The notes: a model not told the origin generated them from the letters alone. 64,000 nucleotides of DNA from Allocoleopsis franciscana PCC 7113 (GCF_000317515.1 NC_019738.1:7156001-7220000), one strand, 5' to 3'. Shown: positions 8,795-18,014, counted from the stretch's first letter. A program made the numbers and translations.

Positions 8795-9505
8795 CTAAGG
8801 GCAAGAAAATTCCGGCCCTAGATTCCCGTTAGGGAAGCCACTCGAAATCCAGCCAGTCGTGGGTTGGGAAATCTTCACCCAAGTGCGTCCTTGGCTGTCT
8901 TTTTGATACTCGCGAGGACTAGCAAGCTTAACCGTATTTCCCACGTATACGCCACTCACCCTCGGCGCAGAAATCACCGGCGTGTTACGAACAGCTAACC
9001 CTTCCGGTGGATTGATGACCTTACGGCAAACATTTGACCCTCCTTGCGTCCCTCCTTGAGAGGGGGGTTGAGTGTCAGGGGATGGGGATGGTGATGGTGA
9101 TGGGCTTGGCGCTGGGGTTGGGGGACGAGTGCCACCTGGACAGGGTTTGAGCTCACTTGCCCGGACATAGCCCGCTATAGGAGCACTGATGGCAATCCAA
9201 CCGCCTGCCCCCGTGTCTGCTAGTGTCACGAGTTCATTCGGAGCCAGGGTTCTGATGGATTGACTCGTGGTTGAACGCTCTGGATAGACAAAAATCCTTT
9301 GTTTGGCAGCGCGGCATTGTCCCACCAATCCCTGCGCCAGTTGAACGTTACCCTGACGCCCAGATCCATTAGATTCTGATTTTTGCGTAACATTGCCTGT
9401 TGTGCTATCACTAACAGCACGAGAGGGCGCGTTCAGATACCCTACAGTACTTAAGGCTATAGCCAACATAGCAACAGGCTTGCCCCATTGGGCGATTGTG
9501 TTCAT
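8795..9505 (-). CDS. Exported protein with two bacterial SH3 domains
   Basis: This 236-residue protein has a signal peptide (about residues 1-30) and two SH3b-like domains. The first is about residues 58-119 (GQCRAAKQRIFVYPERST through GYVRASELKPC) and the second about 160-235. They are joined by a Pro/Ser-rich linker with a (PS)n run. SH3b domains bind cell-wall peptides or proteins and often target envelope proteins; no catalytic domain is present. Two Cys per SH3 unit (GQCRA...LKPC and VCRKV...EFSC) may form disulfides. A paralogue with the same layout lies 289 bp upstream at 9794-10426, and the leaders of both genes are similar, so this is a tandem duplication. The ATG is preceded by GAGGAG. 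Confidence 0.85.
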   Translation of the reverse strand: MNTIAQWGKPVAMLAIALSTVGYLNAPSRAVSDSTTGNVTQKSESNGSGRQGNVQLAQGLVGQCRAAKQRIFVYPERSTTSQSIRTLAPNELVTLADTGAGGWIAISAPIAGYVRASELKPCPGGTRPPTPAPSPSPSPSPSPDTQPPSQGGTQGGSNVCRKVINPPEGLAVRNTPVISAPRVSGVYVGNTVKLASPREYQKDSQGRTWVKISQPTTGWISSGFPNGNLGPEFSCP

Positions 9506-9793
9506 ATACTCAACTCCTCATTTCACCAAGATGACTTTGTTAGACACTTCAAGATCAAAAAAACGCCCAAGTGGCAGAGTCTAGTTTTTCTAGATGGCTG
9601 ATCCAGCTAAAAAAGATATTGGCGTTCTTGCCCCTGCCTGACTTGGCGTTAGTAGGATGGTTAATCTTGAGATCTCTTAGTCAAATAGCATAAAAACAGG
9701 TCTATGCCAATCACCCGGAAAATGGGAAAGGTGTCAAGAGGCAACTTTCACTTTAATCCCATTGAAGTGGTGGAAAACTTTTGCCAAAGTCTA

Positions 9794-10426
9794 CTAGATA
9801 CAAGAAAATGAAGCGCTGAGATTCCCACTCGGAAAGCCACTGGAAACCCAGCCACTTCTTGGAGTCGAGATTTCAACCCAAGTGCGTCCGGTACTATCTA
9901 CGCTTGATGCTCCCGTAACCTTGACCGTGGTTCCCACCAAGACTGAACCAACCTGTGAGGAGCTAGATGTTGGTTGGGAACGGATAACCAAACCTGAAGA
10001 AGCGGTGACTCGGCGACAAGTGCTTGTCGTAGGGGGAGGATTGGTTCCACAAGATTTGAGATATCTGGCGATGACATATCCACTTGCCGGAGAACTCACT
10101 TGTATCCAACCCGCGCTCCCCTCACCTGCCAGCGTCACCTGTTGATTGGGTTCTAAGGTTTTAATAATGTCACTGCTGTTGCCAACCGAAGGCTCTGTAA
10201 AGATATCTATCGTCCTGGTTGCAGCACGACATTGCCCTACAAGTTGCGCCAATTGGATGTTGCCTGAACTTAGGGACGAGGTGGTTGTTGTTTCTTGGAG
10301 GGAACTGGCTAGAGTCATGTCAGGAACAGTTGCAGCCTGTGCCTCTAGACTACCCACGATGTTCAATCCCAACAAGATTAGCGCCAAAAAAGCGATTAAC
10401 TTGCCCCATCGGCTCATCTTTTTCAT
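9794..10426 (-). CDS. Exported protein with two bacterial SH3 domains (paralogue)
   Basis: This 210-residue paralogue of the neighbouring SH3 protein has a signal peptide (MSRWGKLIAFLALILLG, cleavage likely near AQAA), a first SH3b domain starting LVGQCRAATRTIDIF and a second starting TCRRVTASSGLVIRSQP. The inter-domain linker is much shorter and lacks the Pro-Ser run. The two proteins share the ending GWVSSGFPSGNL/GWISSGFPNGNL, four matching cysteines and a similar leader. It is predicted to be periplasmic or cell-wall associated; no enzyme activity is implied. A Shine-Dalgarno-like GAGGAG precedes the start. Confidence 0.85.
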   Translation of the reverse strand: MKKMSRWGKLIAFLALILLGLNIVGSLEAQAATVPDMTLASSLQETTTTSSLSSGNIQLAQLVGQCRAATRTIDIFTEPSVGNSSDIIKTLEPNQQVTLAGEGSAGWIQVSSPASGYVIARYLKSCGTNPPPTTSTCRRVTASSGLVIRSQPTSSSSQVGSVLVGTTVKVTGASSVDSTGRTWVEISTPRSGWVSSGFPSGNLSASFSCI

Positions 10427-10734
10427 ACAATAAACTCCTCATTACACCAAAATGCTTATGTTAGAGACTCCCAGAGTCAAAAACATCCAAGCTGTAGAAT
10501 CTTGTTTTACAAAATAATTGGCTGATCGTTGAAGGTATTTGTGAACTTGCCTCTAGATTACATAAAGCTGAGATATTTGACCCGTTGAAAGTCTTTTAGT
10601 CCCTGAGTCTCTAAAAGAAGATTAGTGCAAATCGTCGTAAAGATCGAGGCATGTCCAGCTATCTGCCTTTTAGGAAAGTAGGAGTCAGTCTATCTTGGCT
10701 GGGAAAGCTACTTAGATATAGAATGCTTCAACGT
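10427..10734. other. Intergenic region with conserved leader shared by the SH3 paralogues
   Basis: About 308 bases upstream of the second SH3 gene. The 100 bases nearest the start codon align by eye with the leader of the first SH3 gene (about 9506-9612): CTCCTCATT, CACCAA, TGTTAGA, CAAAAA, CCAAG, TCT-GTTTT and GGCTGATC occur in the same order. The rest shows nothing recognisable. Confidence 0.5.
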
Positions 10735-11679
10735 TTAAAAATTAACCCGAACATTAGCCAAACGGCGATTTCGCCCTATTGTCAGAATCGCTGAGGAGGG
10801 ACTAGCGTCTAAGAAGGCTTGTAAATCTTGAAGTCTCCGGAGACGACGGCCATTAATCGCCAGCAGTTGGTCACCCGGTCTTAATCCTAAACTCGCCGCC
10901 AACGACCTAGGTTGTACACCCAATATGACCAAAGTCCTGGCATCTAACGTCACTCCCAAACGAGGGGTTGAGGATGAGGGAGCAACAGCCGTTGTGCTGG
11001 GATTGCTTCTGTTCCGGTTTTGTTCAATAAAATCTCTAGCAATGACAACACTGGTGGCAAAGCCAATCCCTGTATTTCCTCGTCCACCGGGACTCAGAAT
11101 CGCTTTATTGACACCGATGAGTTCACCTCGTGAGTTGAGTAACGGTCCACCGGAATTCCCTGGATTGAGTGCGGCATCCGTTTGTAAATCACCATTGGGA
11201 CTCACACGGCTCAAGATACCAGTTGTCAACGTTCCTGACAACCCAAAAGGACTACCGATCGCAAAGACTCGTTGACCGACTTGAATATTTTGAGGAGCGG
11301 ATAAACGTACCGTAGGAAAGCGTTCAGTTGTATTCAATCGCACGAGCGCCAAATCATTTCTGCGATCGGCGGCAATCACTTGTCCGGTATAGCGCTTTCC
11401 TGAAGACGTACTCACACTCACCCGACCGCCTCTTGTCCCCCTGATTACATGTTCATTGGTTAAAATCAGCCCCTCTGCGCTAACAATACTACCTGAACCC
11501 GAACCTCTACCCGTACTAATCGTTACAACTGTAGGACTAGCAATGCGATAAACATCAATACTGGTTTGCTCTTCATTCCGAGCTTGAGCCAGAACAGGGG
11601 AAACCGATACAGAACTCCAGGCTGGAGGATTAATCAAACAAACACAAGCCGCACACAGTAAAAAGCGCTCAAGTCTCAT
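10735..11679 (-). CDS. Trypsin-like serine protease with C-terminal PDZ domain (Deg/Hho family)
   Basis: From the ATG this is a 314-residue HtrA/Deg-type protease with signal peptide (MRLERFLLCAACVCL, cleavage near VLAQA). The triad is complete: His in TNEHVI, Asp in RRNDLALV and Ser in NPGNSGGPLL. A single PDZ domain occupies the C-terminal 85 residues (LGVTLDARTLVILGVQP onward). It is shorter than typical HhoA/HhoB/HtrA (about 390-450 residues), with shortened N-terminal and loop regions. The role is periplasmic protein quality control or regulated proteolysis. A TTG at 11739 would add 20 residues but would bury the signal peptide, so the ATG is preferred. Which of the three cyanobacterial Deg proteins it corresponds to is not clear. 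Confidence 0.9.
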   Translation of the reverse strand: MRLERFLLCAACVCLINPPAWSSVSVSPVLAQARNEEQTSIDVYRIASPTVVTISTGRGSGSGSIVSAEGLILTNEHVIRGTRGGRVSVSTSSGKRYTGQVIAADRRNDLALVRLNTTERFPTVRLSAPQNIQVGQRVFAIGSPFGLSGTLTTGILSRVSPNGDLQTDAALNPGNSGGPLLNSRGELIGVNKAILSPGGRGNTGIGFATSVVIARDFIEQNRNRSNPSTTAVAPSSSTPRLGVTLDARTLVILGVQPRSLAASLGLRPGDQLLAINGRRLRRLQDLQAFLDASPSSAILTIGRNRRLANVRVNF

Positions 11680-11886
11680 GACACTTAAACAGAAGGAGAC
11701 AACCTTAAGACGGATGAGTTCACAACGTTGATGACGCAAATCAGGAGCTTGTGTTTCTTTTTACCTTAAAAACCCATGGACTAGTTGTGGGTAGAGCTTG
11801 ATCGTGCTAGCTTATCAGACTAATCCCAGCCTTGCGAGAGTGTCAGTGTGAGTCTGTCAATGTGTCGAAGTTCGTGAGAGTTAGGA

Positions 11887-12447
11887 CTAAGACTGATGAA
11901 ACCAAGCGGTTAAAGCAACAGCTAAGGCATCTGCGGCATCATCTGGTTTGGGAATATAGTCTAACTCTAACTCCCGTGCTACAGCTTGCTGCACCTCATA
12001 TTTGTCGGCATTGCCATAGCCCGTCAAGGCTTGCTTAATTTGAGCCGGTGTAAACTCTACCATGGGGACATCATGCTGTGCCAACACCAACATCAAAACG
12101 CCCCGCGCCTGAGCTACAGTAATTGTGCTACTCATCCGGTAGAAGAAGAGTTTTTCAATTGCCACGAGATGAGGTTGCCACTGTTCCATCAGGGTGTGCA
12201 AGTCGTCATAAATCGTACACAGTCGCGTTCCCATCTCAGTTCGAGCAGGGGTCTGGATGACACCAAAATCCAGTAACTGCACCGATTCAGTCAGCGGTTT
12301 TGCTTGTGAATTGCCACAATTGTTTGCTGCCACCGCTAAGGAGGTTACCGCATCCCGTGCTCCTACGGTTTCTGCTGTCTTTACAAGAATTGTCCCAAAG
12401 CCTAGAATGGCTAGCCCTGGATCGAGTCCCAAAATTCGCTTTTCCAT
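11887..12447 (-). CDS. ruvC: Crossover junction endodeoxyribonuclease RuvC
   Basis: This 186-residue Holliday-junction resolvase cuts four-way junctions as a dimer with RuvAB. The RNase H-fold acidic residues are visible: D9 in GLDPG, E98 in LVAIEKLFF, and the Asp pair/Asp in [26 protein letters not shown] and [10 protein letters not shown] are typical of RuvC. It is about 20-25 residues longer than E. coli RuvC because of an extra segment near residues 23-57, between the first two strands and before [10 protein letters not shown]. That segment is low in conserved features and probably forms a surface loop. It is transcribed alone, divergently from the yvcK-like gene. Confidence 0.95.
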   Translation of the reverse strand: MEKRILGLDPGLAILGFGTILVKTAETVGARDAVTSLAVAANNCGNSQAKPLTESVQLLDFGVIQTPARTEMGTRLCTIYDDLHTLMEQWQPHLVAIEKLFFYRMSSTITVAQARGVLMLVLAQHDVPMVEFTPAQIKQALTGYGNADKYEVQQAVARELELDYIPKPDDAADALAVALTAWFHQS

Positions 12448-12750
12448 TTGCCTTGACTAGAGGAAACGTCCATCCAGTCTATTACCCTCCCATGGGAGAC
12501 GACCGAACGCACAGAGCTTTTGACCCTGTCGTAGCTTTCCATCATAACTGCTGAGATTTTGATGTCCTATTTATTAACCCCTTGTCTAATTTTCCGAATA
12601 TATCCTGGTGAGCTCTCGCTCATGCGTCATAAACAATATGACAACTTTAACCACAGATGATCTTTCACATCGAGTCGAATACTTGAGTCCTTGCACCGTG
12701 CTTGGTTAAAGTCTATCCAGTCTTTGCATTCCCCAGACTTGTAATTAGTG
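12448..12750. other. Divergent promoter region between ruvC and the yvcK-like gene
   Basis: About 303 bases between two divergent start codons. I see no credible coding frame, repeat or strong hairpin; both promoters should be here. Confidence 0.55.
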
Positions 12751-14118
12751 ATGTCTTCAATCAGTGTTTTCAAACGAGCTCTACGCACCCTACAACACGA
12801 ATCGAAAGGTCGAACCCCTCAGCGAGTTAACCGATGGTTTAAGTGGTTAGCGCCTGGATTATTGGTCAAACGTTGGTTACTCATCAGTGCCAGTGGTGTA
12901 CTCTTGACCAGTCTGGGGGTAGCGATTTGGGCCAAGTTAACCCCTATTTTTTACTTGCTTGACCTCACCTCTAAGGTTTTGGAAAAGATTGCGAACTTTG
13001 TCCCCAATTATGTATCCGGTCCGATCGCGATTCTCTTTGGTCTAGCCCTAATTTTCTGGGGGCAAACTCGGACGGTTGGTTCGATTACGGAGGTGTTAAA
13101 ACCAGAGGGCAATAAAGAACTGGTTGATGTTTTGATGGCTCATCGCCGACTCAACCGAGGACCCAAAATGGTTGTTGTGGGCGGTGGCACGGGTCTTTCT
13201 AGCTTACTCAGAGGATTGAAGGTTTACAGCGCCAATATCACAGCTATTGTGACTGTAGCGGATGATGGGGGTTCCAGTGGACGACTGCGGCAAGAGTTTG
13301 GGGTACTGCCACCTGGAGACATTCGCAACTGTTTGGCAGCTTTGGCTGATCAAGAAAAGTTGTTAACGGAACTGTTTCAATATCGTTTCCGGGCGGGGAA
13401 TGGTTTGGTGGGTCACAGTTTTGGTAACTTGTTCTTGACGGCGATGAGTGAGATTACAGGGGACTTGGAGCGAGCGATCGCCGCCAGTTCTCAGGTTTTA
13501 GCCGTGCGAGGACGGGTACTGCCCGCAACTCTAAGTGATGTTTGCCTGTGGGCCCAATTGGAGGATGGGCGTCGGATTGAAGGGGAGTCGAATATTACCG
13601 CCGCTAACGGTAAAATCATCAAGATTGGTTGCACTCCCGAACGTCCGCCTGCATTACCTGCCGTACTTAAAGCCATTCACGAAGCGGATTACATTATTAT
13701 TGGCCCTGGGAGTCTGTATACGAGTATTATTCCCAATTTGTTGGTACCTGAAATTGCTGATGCGATCGCCAAAACGTCTGTTCCCCGGATTTATGTTTGC
13801 AATATCATGACTCAGCCCGGGGAAACGGTAGGATATACGGTTAGCGACCATATTCGTGCGATTGATGAGGCTTGTGGTCAACCGCTGTTTGATGCGGTTT
13901 TGGTACATCGCAAAGTGCCCTCAGCCCAGTCTTTAATTAACTATGCTCAAGTTGGTTCTCATCCTGTGTTTCTGGATCGAGATGCGGTTGGGAAATTGGG
14001 GCGTCGCATTGTGTTATCCAACGTGATGGATGAAGATCAGGATACGAATTGGGTACGGCATAATCCCGAACGGCTAGCGCGAGTGTTGCTCCGATGGTAT
14101 AGCAAAGCTCATAGTTAG
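12751..14118 (+). CDS. YvcK/CofD-like (UPF0052) family protein with N-terminal membrane segments
   Basis: This 455-residue protein is the cyanobacterial form of the YvcK family. Two hydrophobic segments near residues 35-60 and 85-107 precede the Rossmann-like domain, which starts [19 protein letters not shown] and contains [22 protein letters not shown] and [15 protein letters not shown]. YvcK proteins of Bacillus bind UDP-sugars and are needed for growth on gluconeogenic carbon sources and for cell-wall enzyme localisation; the related CofD transfers lactyl phosphate in F420 synthesis. No F420 pathway gene lies nearby, so a YvcK-type role is more likely. A GTG directly before the ATG (12748) could also serve as start. 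The tsaE gene follows on the same strand 110 bp downstream. Confidence 0.92.
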   Translation: MSSISVFKRALRTLQHESKGRTPQRVNRWFKWLAPGLLVKRWLLISASGVLLTSLGVAIWAKLTPIFYLLDLTSKVLEKIANFVPNYVSGPIAILFGLALIFWGQTRTVGSITEVLKPEGNKELVDVLMAHRRLNRGPKMVVVGGGTGLSSLLRGLKVYSANITAIVTVADDGGSSGRLRQEFGVLPPGDIRNCLAALADQEKLLTELFQYRFRAGNGLVGHSFGNLFLTAMSEITGDLERAIAASSQVLAVRGRVLPATLSDVCLWAQLEDGRRIEGESNITAANGKIIKIGCTPERPPALPAVLKAIHEADYIIIGPGSLYTSIIPNLLVPEIADAIAKTSVPRIYVCNIMTQPGETVGYTVSDHIRAIDEACGQPLFDAVLVHRKVPSAQSLINYAQVGSHPVFLDRDAVGKLGRRIVLSNVMDEDQDTNWVRHNPERLARVLLRWYSKAHS

Positions 14119-14228
14119 AAATGAGTCATCGGTCATTAGTTATTGCTCAAAAGAATACTTCTACCTCTGATTGGCTTGACTTTATAACATAAGGACTTGT
14201 TAGAAACAACTCTAAGGACTAATGACGG

Positions 14229-14744
14229 ATGACTACGCTCTTTCTGACTGATGCTGAAGCCACGCGATCGCTAGGAGTTCGATTAGGGAATTGTCTCCCG
14301 GCTGGCAGTGTGATTTTGTTAGAGGGCGATTTAGGGGCAGGTAAAACGACTTTAGTTCAAGGAATTGGGGAAGGCTTGGGGATTGAAGATGCGATCGTTA
14401 GCCCTACGTTTACCCTAATTAATGAGTATCCAGAAGGACGTATCCCTTTGTATCACCTAGATTTATACCGATTGGAACCGTCAGAAGTCGAAGTGTTGAA
14501 TCTGGAAAGTTATTGGGAGGGGGCTGAGTTTCCGTTGGGAATTGTTGCGATCGAGTGGGCAGAACGGTTGCCTTATAAACCTCAAAGTTATCTATACTTG
14601 CGTCTGTCTTATTCCCCAGAGAGTGGGCGTCAAGCTGAACTTGTTTCAGTGGGTAATTTTGATTGGGGCGCTTTAGCACAAGACCTAGGACAGGCAAAAG
14701 ACTTGCCCCTACAGCCGGAGACAATGAGGGATTTGGAGGCGTAA
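14229..14744 (+). CDS. tsaE: tRNA threonylcarbamoyladenosine biosynthesis ATPase TsaE
   Basis: This 171-residue P-loop ATPase supports TsaB-TsaD in forming N6-threonylcarbamoyladenosine at A37 of ANN-decoding tRNAs. Walker A is GDLGAGKTTLVQGIGEGLG (about residues 34-52), followed by the signature SPTFTLINEY and LYHLDLYRL. The switch segment WAERLP is also present. The length is normal for the family, with about 20 extra residues at the C-terminus. The start ATG is preceded by ggactaatgacgg, giving only a weak ribosome-binding site. The neighbours (yvcK-like upstream, STAND NTPase downstream) are not functionally linked. Confidence 0.95.
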   Translation: MTTLFLTDAEATRSLGVRLGNCLPAGSVILLEGDLGAGKTTLVQGIGEGLGIEDAIVSPTFTLINEYPEGRIPLYHLDLYRLEPSEVEVLNLESYWEGAEFPLGIVAIEWAERLPYKPQSYLYLRLSYSPESGRQAELVSVGNFDWGALAQDLGQAKDLPLQPETMRDLEA

Positions 14745-14971
14745 AAGGTCGGATTCTCGTGAAGAAAGCCAACTGCTTCATAAGACAAGCCAAGTGTTTC
14801 TTCACTAAAGGGCTAATAATTTTTAATCCAGGATATTTCAGATAATGTTTCTCAATCCGCATAGTCGTCTGGTGTGCGCTGGAAGTCTCGTAAAATCTAA
14901 AATCAAGGATAAGCTGATGAGGACAATGGCTTTCACTTACGGGAATCCCCAAACTTTTTTAAACAGCATCA

Positions 14972-16852
14972 ATGGCGAGACCAAATTATGGCCCTCAAGC
15001 TAAACAGCGCACGAAACGCCTTTTGGAAGCCCTCCTGGCTTATGCCAATCATGAATTGGAGGATGCTGAGCGGCTCAAGATACAGAGCAACTGGAATTCA
15101 GAAAAAAGTCTGATTGTCAAGACCAAAATCAGATTTTTGTCAGAGCTAACAGCCTTAGCCCCACCTGGGGGTAAGTTAAATAGTGAGCAAATCAAGGAAG
15201 CCCTGCATCGCCTTGAGGATTTTTTGGGCATTCTGGAGGACAATCGCGTCAAGACACAAGGCGCAGATGACTGGCACTTTACCTTGAAGCTTTGGTATGG
15301 ACGGCACGATCAACAAGCCAATTTAAAGCGGTTGGAGGTGGAGTGGGAGCGTCGTCGGGAGCAAAAGCCGAAAGGTGAGGAACGCGAGGGTACAAAAGCA
15401 GACTCTCGCGAGAGTACATCAGCCATCCAAAATCTAAAATCTAAAATCCCTAATCAAATTGATTGGGGAGAAGCGCCAGAAGTTTCAAGCTTCTATGGAC
15501 GCACGGAAGAACTCCACCAGCTAGAACAATGGATTGTCCATGAGCGTTGCAAACTGATTGCCCTTTTGGGTATTGGGGGGATTGGTAAAACCACGTTGGC
15601 GGTGATGTTCACCGAACAGATTCAGGAGCAGTTCGAGTGTGTCGTTTGGCGCAGTCTCAAGTCAGCACCACCGATTCAAACCCTATTAGAGAGCTTGCTG
15701 CAATCTCTCTCACAGGGCAAAGAAACTCTTGTCTCTGAGGATGTTCACCAAAGTATCTCTCAGCTTCTGCATTACTTGCGGCAGCGCCGTTGTCTCGTGA
15801 TTTTAGATGAGTTTGAGGCGATTCTGTCAAGTCACGAAGGGCAGACTTCCCCACAATTGGGACAATACCAGGAGGGATATGAGGGTTATGGGGAGTTACT
15901 ACGGCGAGTTGGTGGCGAACGTCATCAAAGTTGTATCTTGCTCACCAGTCGCGAAAAACCCGGAGAAATTACTGGATTGGAGGGTGAAACCCTGCCTGTT
16001 CATTCACACCTACTGTGGGGTTTACAGGCTAAGGATGCTATCGATATTTTTAAGGAAAGAGGGTTTTCTGGTTCGGAGAATGGGCTAATTCAATTAATTC
16101 ATCTTTATGGTGGCAATCCTTTAGCGTTGAAAGTGATTATCACCATGATTCAGGAGATTTGTAATGGTAATATCTCCTATTTTTTACAGCAAAATACTTT
16201 AGTTTTGAGCGATCGCCTGCGGACATTGCTCAAGCAACAAGTTAACCGTCTCTCGGAGTTGGAAAAGGAGGTGGTGTATTGGTTAGCCATTGAACGCCAA
16301 CCCATTTCATTGTCTAGATTACGAGAGGATTTACTATTACCTCCGTCTCAATCTCGATTACTGGAGGCATTAGCCTCTTTGGAACGGCGCTCTCTGATTG
16401 AAAAGGTCACACCTGCACCCCTGGAGAAAATGGCAGAAGGGGGGGAGACATTGTTTACGTTGCAGCCATTGGTGATGAAGTATGCGATCGAGGAATTCAT
16501 TGAACAAGCCCTCGATGAGATTGATGCTGTACTAGAGACGCAAGATTTTGAGCCATTCAAGCTTTTGAGGAATCATTCACTGATTAAGCCTAATTCGCCC
16601 AGTAATCCAGATAGTAGGGGCGATCGGTCGATCGCCCCTACCCAGATGGTGACACGATTAAAGAATGGTCTACAACAAATGTTTCGCTGTGATGATAATC
16701 TAATCGCGGAGGAAATCAGTGCAATTTTACCGTTGCTCAGAGGCAAATCAGCAATAACGGTGGGGTATGCAGGGGGTAATTTGTTAAAGCTGTTTGAGGC
16801 TTTAGGGATAAATTCGGATGCTTACGATTGGCAAGATATTCCGATGCGGTAA
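14972..16852 (+). CDS. STAND (NB-ARC-type) NTPase lacking a C-terminal sensor repeat domain
   Basis: In this 626-residue protein residues 1-125 form the helical N-terminal domain common on cyanobacterial STAND proteins (start MARPNYGPQAKQRTKRLLEA). A variable linker follows, then an NB-ARC ATPase: P-loop GIGGIGKTTLAV near 200, Walker B LVILDEFEAIL near 275, sensor LLTSREKPGE, and GGNPLALKVI as the GLPL-like motif. A winged-helix region (about 425-510) comes next. The tail contains VGYAGGNLLKLFEALGIN, which in homologues introduces long WD40 or pentapeptide sensor repeats; here the protein ends ten or so residues later. The linker and tail carry two in-frame interspersed repeats (15425-15455 and 16614-16641). 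It is probably a truncated relic or an adaptor form of a stress or defence NLR-like switch. Confidence 0.85.
   Translation: MARPNYGPQAKQRTKRLLEALLAYANHELEDAERLKIQSNWNSEKSLIVKTKIRFLSELTALAPPGGKLNSEQIKEALHRLEDFLGILEDNRVKTQGADDWHFTLKLWYGRHDQQANLKRLEVEWERRREQKPKGEEREGTKADSRESTSAIQNLKSKIPNQIDWGEAPEVSSFYGRTEELHQLEQWIVHERCKLIALLGIGGIGKTTLAVMFTEQIQEQFECVVWRSLKSAPPIQTLLESLLQSLSQGKETLVSEDVHQSISQLLHYLRQRRCLVILDEFEAILSSHEGQTSPQLGQYQEGYEGYGELLRRVGGERHQSCILLTSREKPGEITGLEGETLPVHSHLLWGLQAKDAIDIFKERGFSGSENGLIQLIHLYGGNPLALKVIITMIQEICNGNISYFLQQNTLVLSDRLRTLLKQQVNRLSELEKEVVYWLAIERQPISLSRLREDLLLPPSQSRLLEALASLERRSLIEKVTPAPLEKMAEGGETLFTLQPLVMKYAIEEFIEQALDEIDAVLETQDFEPFKLLRNHSLIKPNSPSNPDSRGDRSIAPTQMVTRLKNGLQQMFRCDDNLIAEEISAILPLLRGKSAITVGYAGGNLLKLFEALGINSDAYDWQDIPMR
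15425..15455 (+). repeat. Heptamer-type interspersed repeat inside STAND gene
   Basis: ATCCAAAATCTAAAATC-type repeat units sit in frame in the linker before the ATPase domain and encode SAIQNLKSKIPNQ. A near-identical repeat encodes SAIQNPKSKIQNP in the hemagglutinin gene at 46556-46590, and a short non-coding relative occurs at 14891-14908. It matches the short tandemly repeated (STRR) type of cyanobacterial repeat. Confidence 0.6.
16614..16641. repeat. 28-bp perfect palindrome inside STAND gene
   Basis: GTAGGGGCGATCG and its exact complement flank a 2-bp centre. It is read in frame as roughly DSRGDRSIAPTQ in the poorly conserved region between the winged helix and the tail. It shares the GTAGGGGCG end with the 68-bp element after argD (8710-8777), consistent with a mobile non-autonomous element that inserted without breaking the frame. 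Confidence 0.65.
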
Positions 16853-17372
16853 CTGATAGTTTGTCTTGAGGTTGTTAGGGTTTGTTTGCTAAAAGCAGAA
16901 AGTCAGGCTTGTTTCCTTATCTCAGATAAATGTTTTTATTATATTCTTGAATAATATGTTTGACTATAGCTGAACCTACACCTCTCCTACGCCATTTTAC
17001 TTCTACTCTTAATTTAGCAAGATATAATGTATTTTTTGATTCAAATAAATCTGCCCTAGCTATTACTTTTTATTGTTTTTTATTAGAATTTCTATCCTTT
17101 TCCTTCCAAGGTTAAATATTGTTTGTTTCAATTGAATTGAATTTGACTACAAAATACATCCTAGTGGCAAAAAAGACTTTTCATTTTCCAATTTTTCCAA
17201 GCTATATTTCCAGGCTTTATGCTTATCTACCCTTTCTCGTCCACAGATTTGAACAGATTGAAAGCTACCTACGTCACAGTTCATAAATCGACCACGGATG
17301 AATGCCACTGACATCTCCTGATCTGGTACTGTATCTGACTCTAGCAATATGAGGATACAAGCATCTTTAATT
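16853..17372. other. A/T-rich gene-poor gap
   Basis: This 520-base stretch lies between the truncated STAND gene and the ankyrin gene. It is noticeably A/T-rich compared with its surroundings. The only leftward frame (17147-17347, 66 codons) has no recognisable domain and is not called. The gap may be decayed sequence left after loss of the STAND sensor region, but no WD40-like remnant could be recognised. Confidence 0.45.
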
Positions 17373-17957
17373 CTAACTCTTGCTGTAATAGTGCAGAGGA
17401 GTTAAACCCTTTTTATCCTTGGCTAGGATATTTGTCCCTTTGGCAATCAACAGCTCAGCTATTTCCCTGCTATCTGTCCAGTGCAGTGGGGTTGCACCCT
17501 CATTATCCTGAGCGTTGACATTTGCTCCTTTGGCAATCAGTAACTCAGCGATATCTTTACTAGTCGTCCGGTGCAGGGGGGTTGCACCTCTGTCGTCCTT
17601 AGCTTGGACATTTGCCCAGTTCGCAATCAACAGCTCGGCTACTTCCCTGCTATCTGTCCAGTGCAGTGGAGTTGCACCCTCATTATCCTGAGCATTGACA
17701 TCTGCCCCGTTGGCAATCAACAGCTCGGCGACTTCCCTACGATCTCTCCGATGCAGTGGAGTTGCGCCCTCATTATCCTGAGCGTTGACATCTGCCCCTC
17801 TAGCAATCAGCAGCTCGGCTACTTCCTTACGGTTTGTCCGATGCAGTGCTGTTAAACCCTTATTGTCCTTGGCATGAACATCTACCCCTTGAGCATAAGC
17901 AATGTCTGCTGAAGGTGCGGTAGTTTGTACTGAAGGTGTGCGGTTGAAAAACCAAAT
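17373..17957 (-). pseudogene. Ankyrin-repeat protein gene without a usable start (frameshifted or 5'-truncated)
   Basis: The open frame encodes six ankyrin-like repeats, e.g. DVNAQDNEGATPLHW...EVAELLIANGA. Each is 30 residues (90 bp) rather than the canonical 33. The frame has no ATG, GTG or TTG before the first repeat; it opens after a TGA at 17958-17960 and reads TPSVQTTAPSADIAYAQ ahead of the repeats. A good start exists one frame over: GAAGG, then ATG at 17959-17961, whose product would run into the repeats only after a one-base shift. The gene is therefore either frameshifted or the 3' part of a larger gene. The DNA repeats are highly similar, so copy-number change by recombination is likely. 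Ankyrin repeats mediate protein binding. Confidence 0.75.
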
Positions 17958-18014
17958 TCATAATTTAACCTTCAAACTCAAAGACTGTACTTCTTCTCGT
18001 TACCGCACAGATAA

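Noticed and set aside
17147-17347. Leftward 66-codon frame in the gene-free gap
   Set aside because: No recognisable domain, no good ribosome-binding site, and the surrounding A/T-rich DNA looks non-coding. Not called, though a decayed gene end cannot be excluded.
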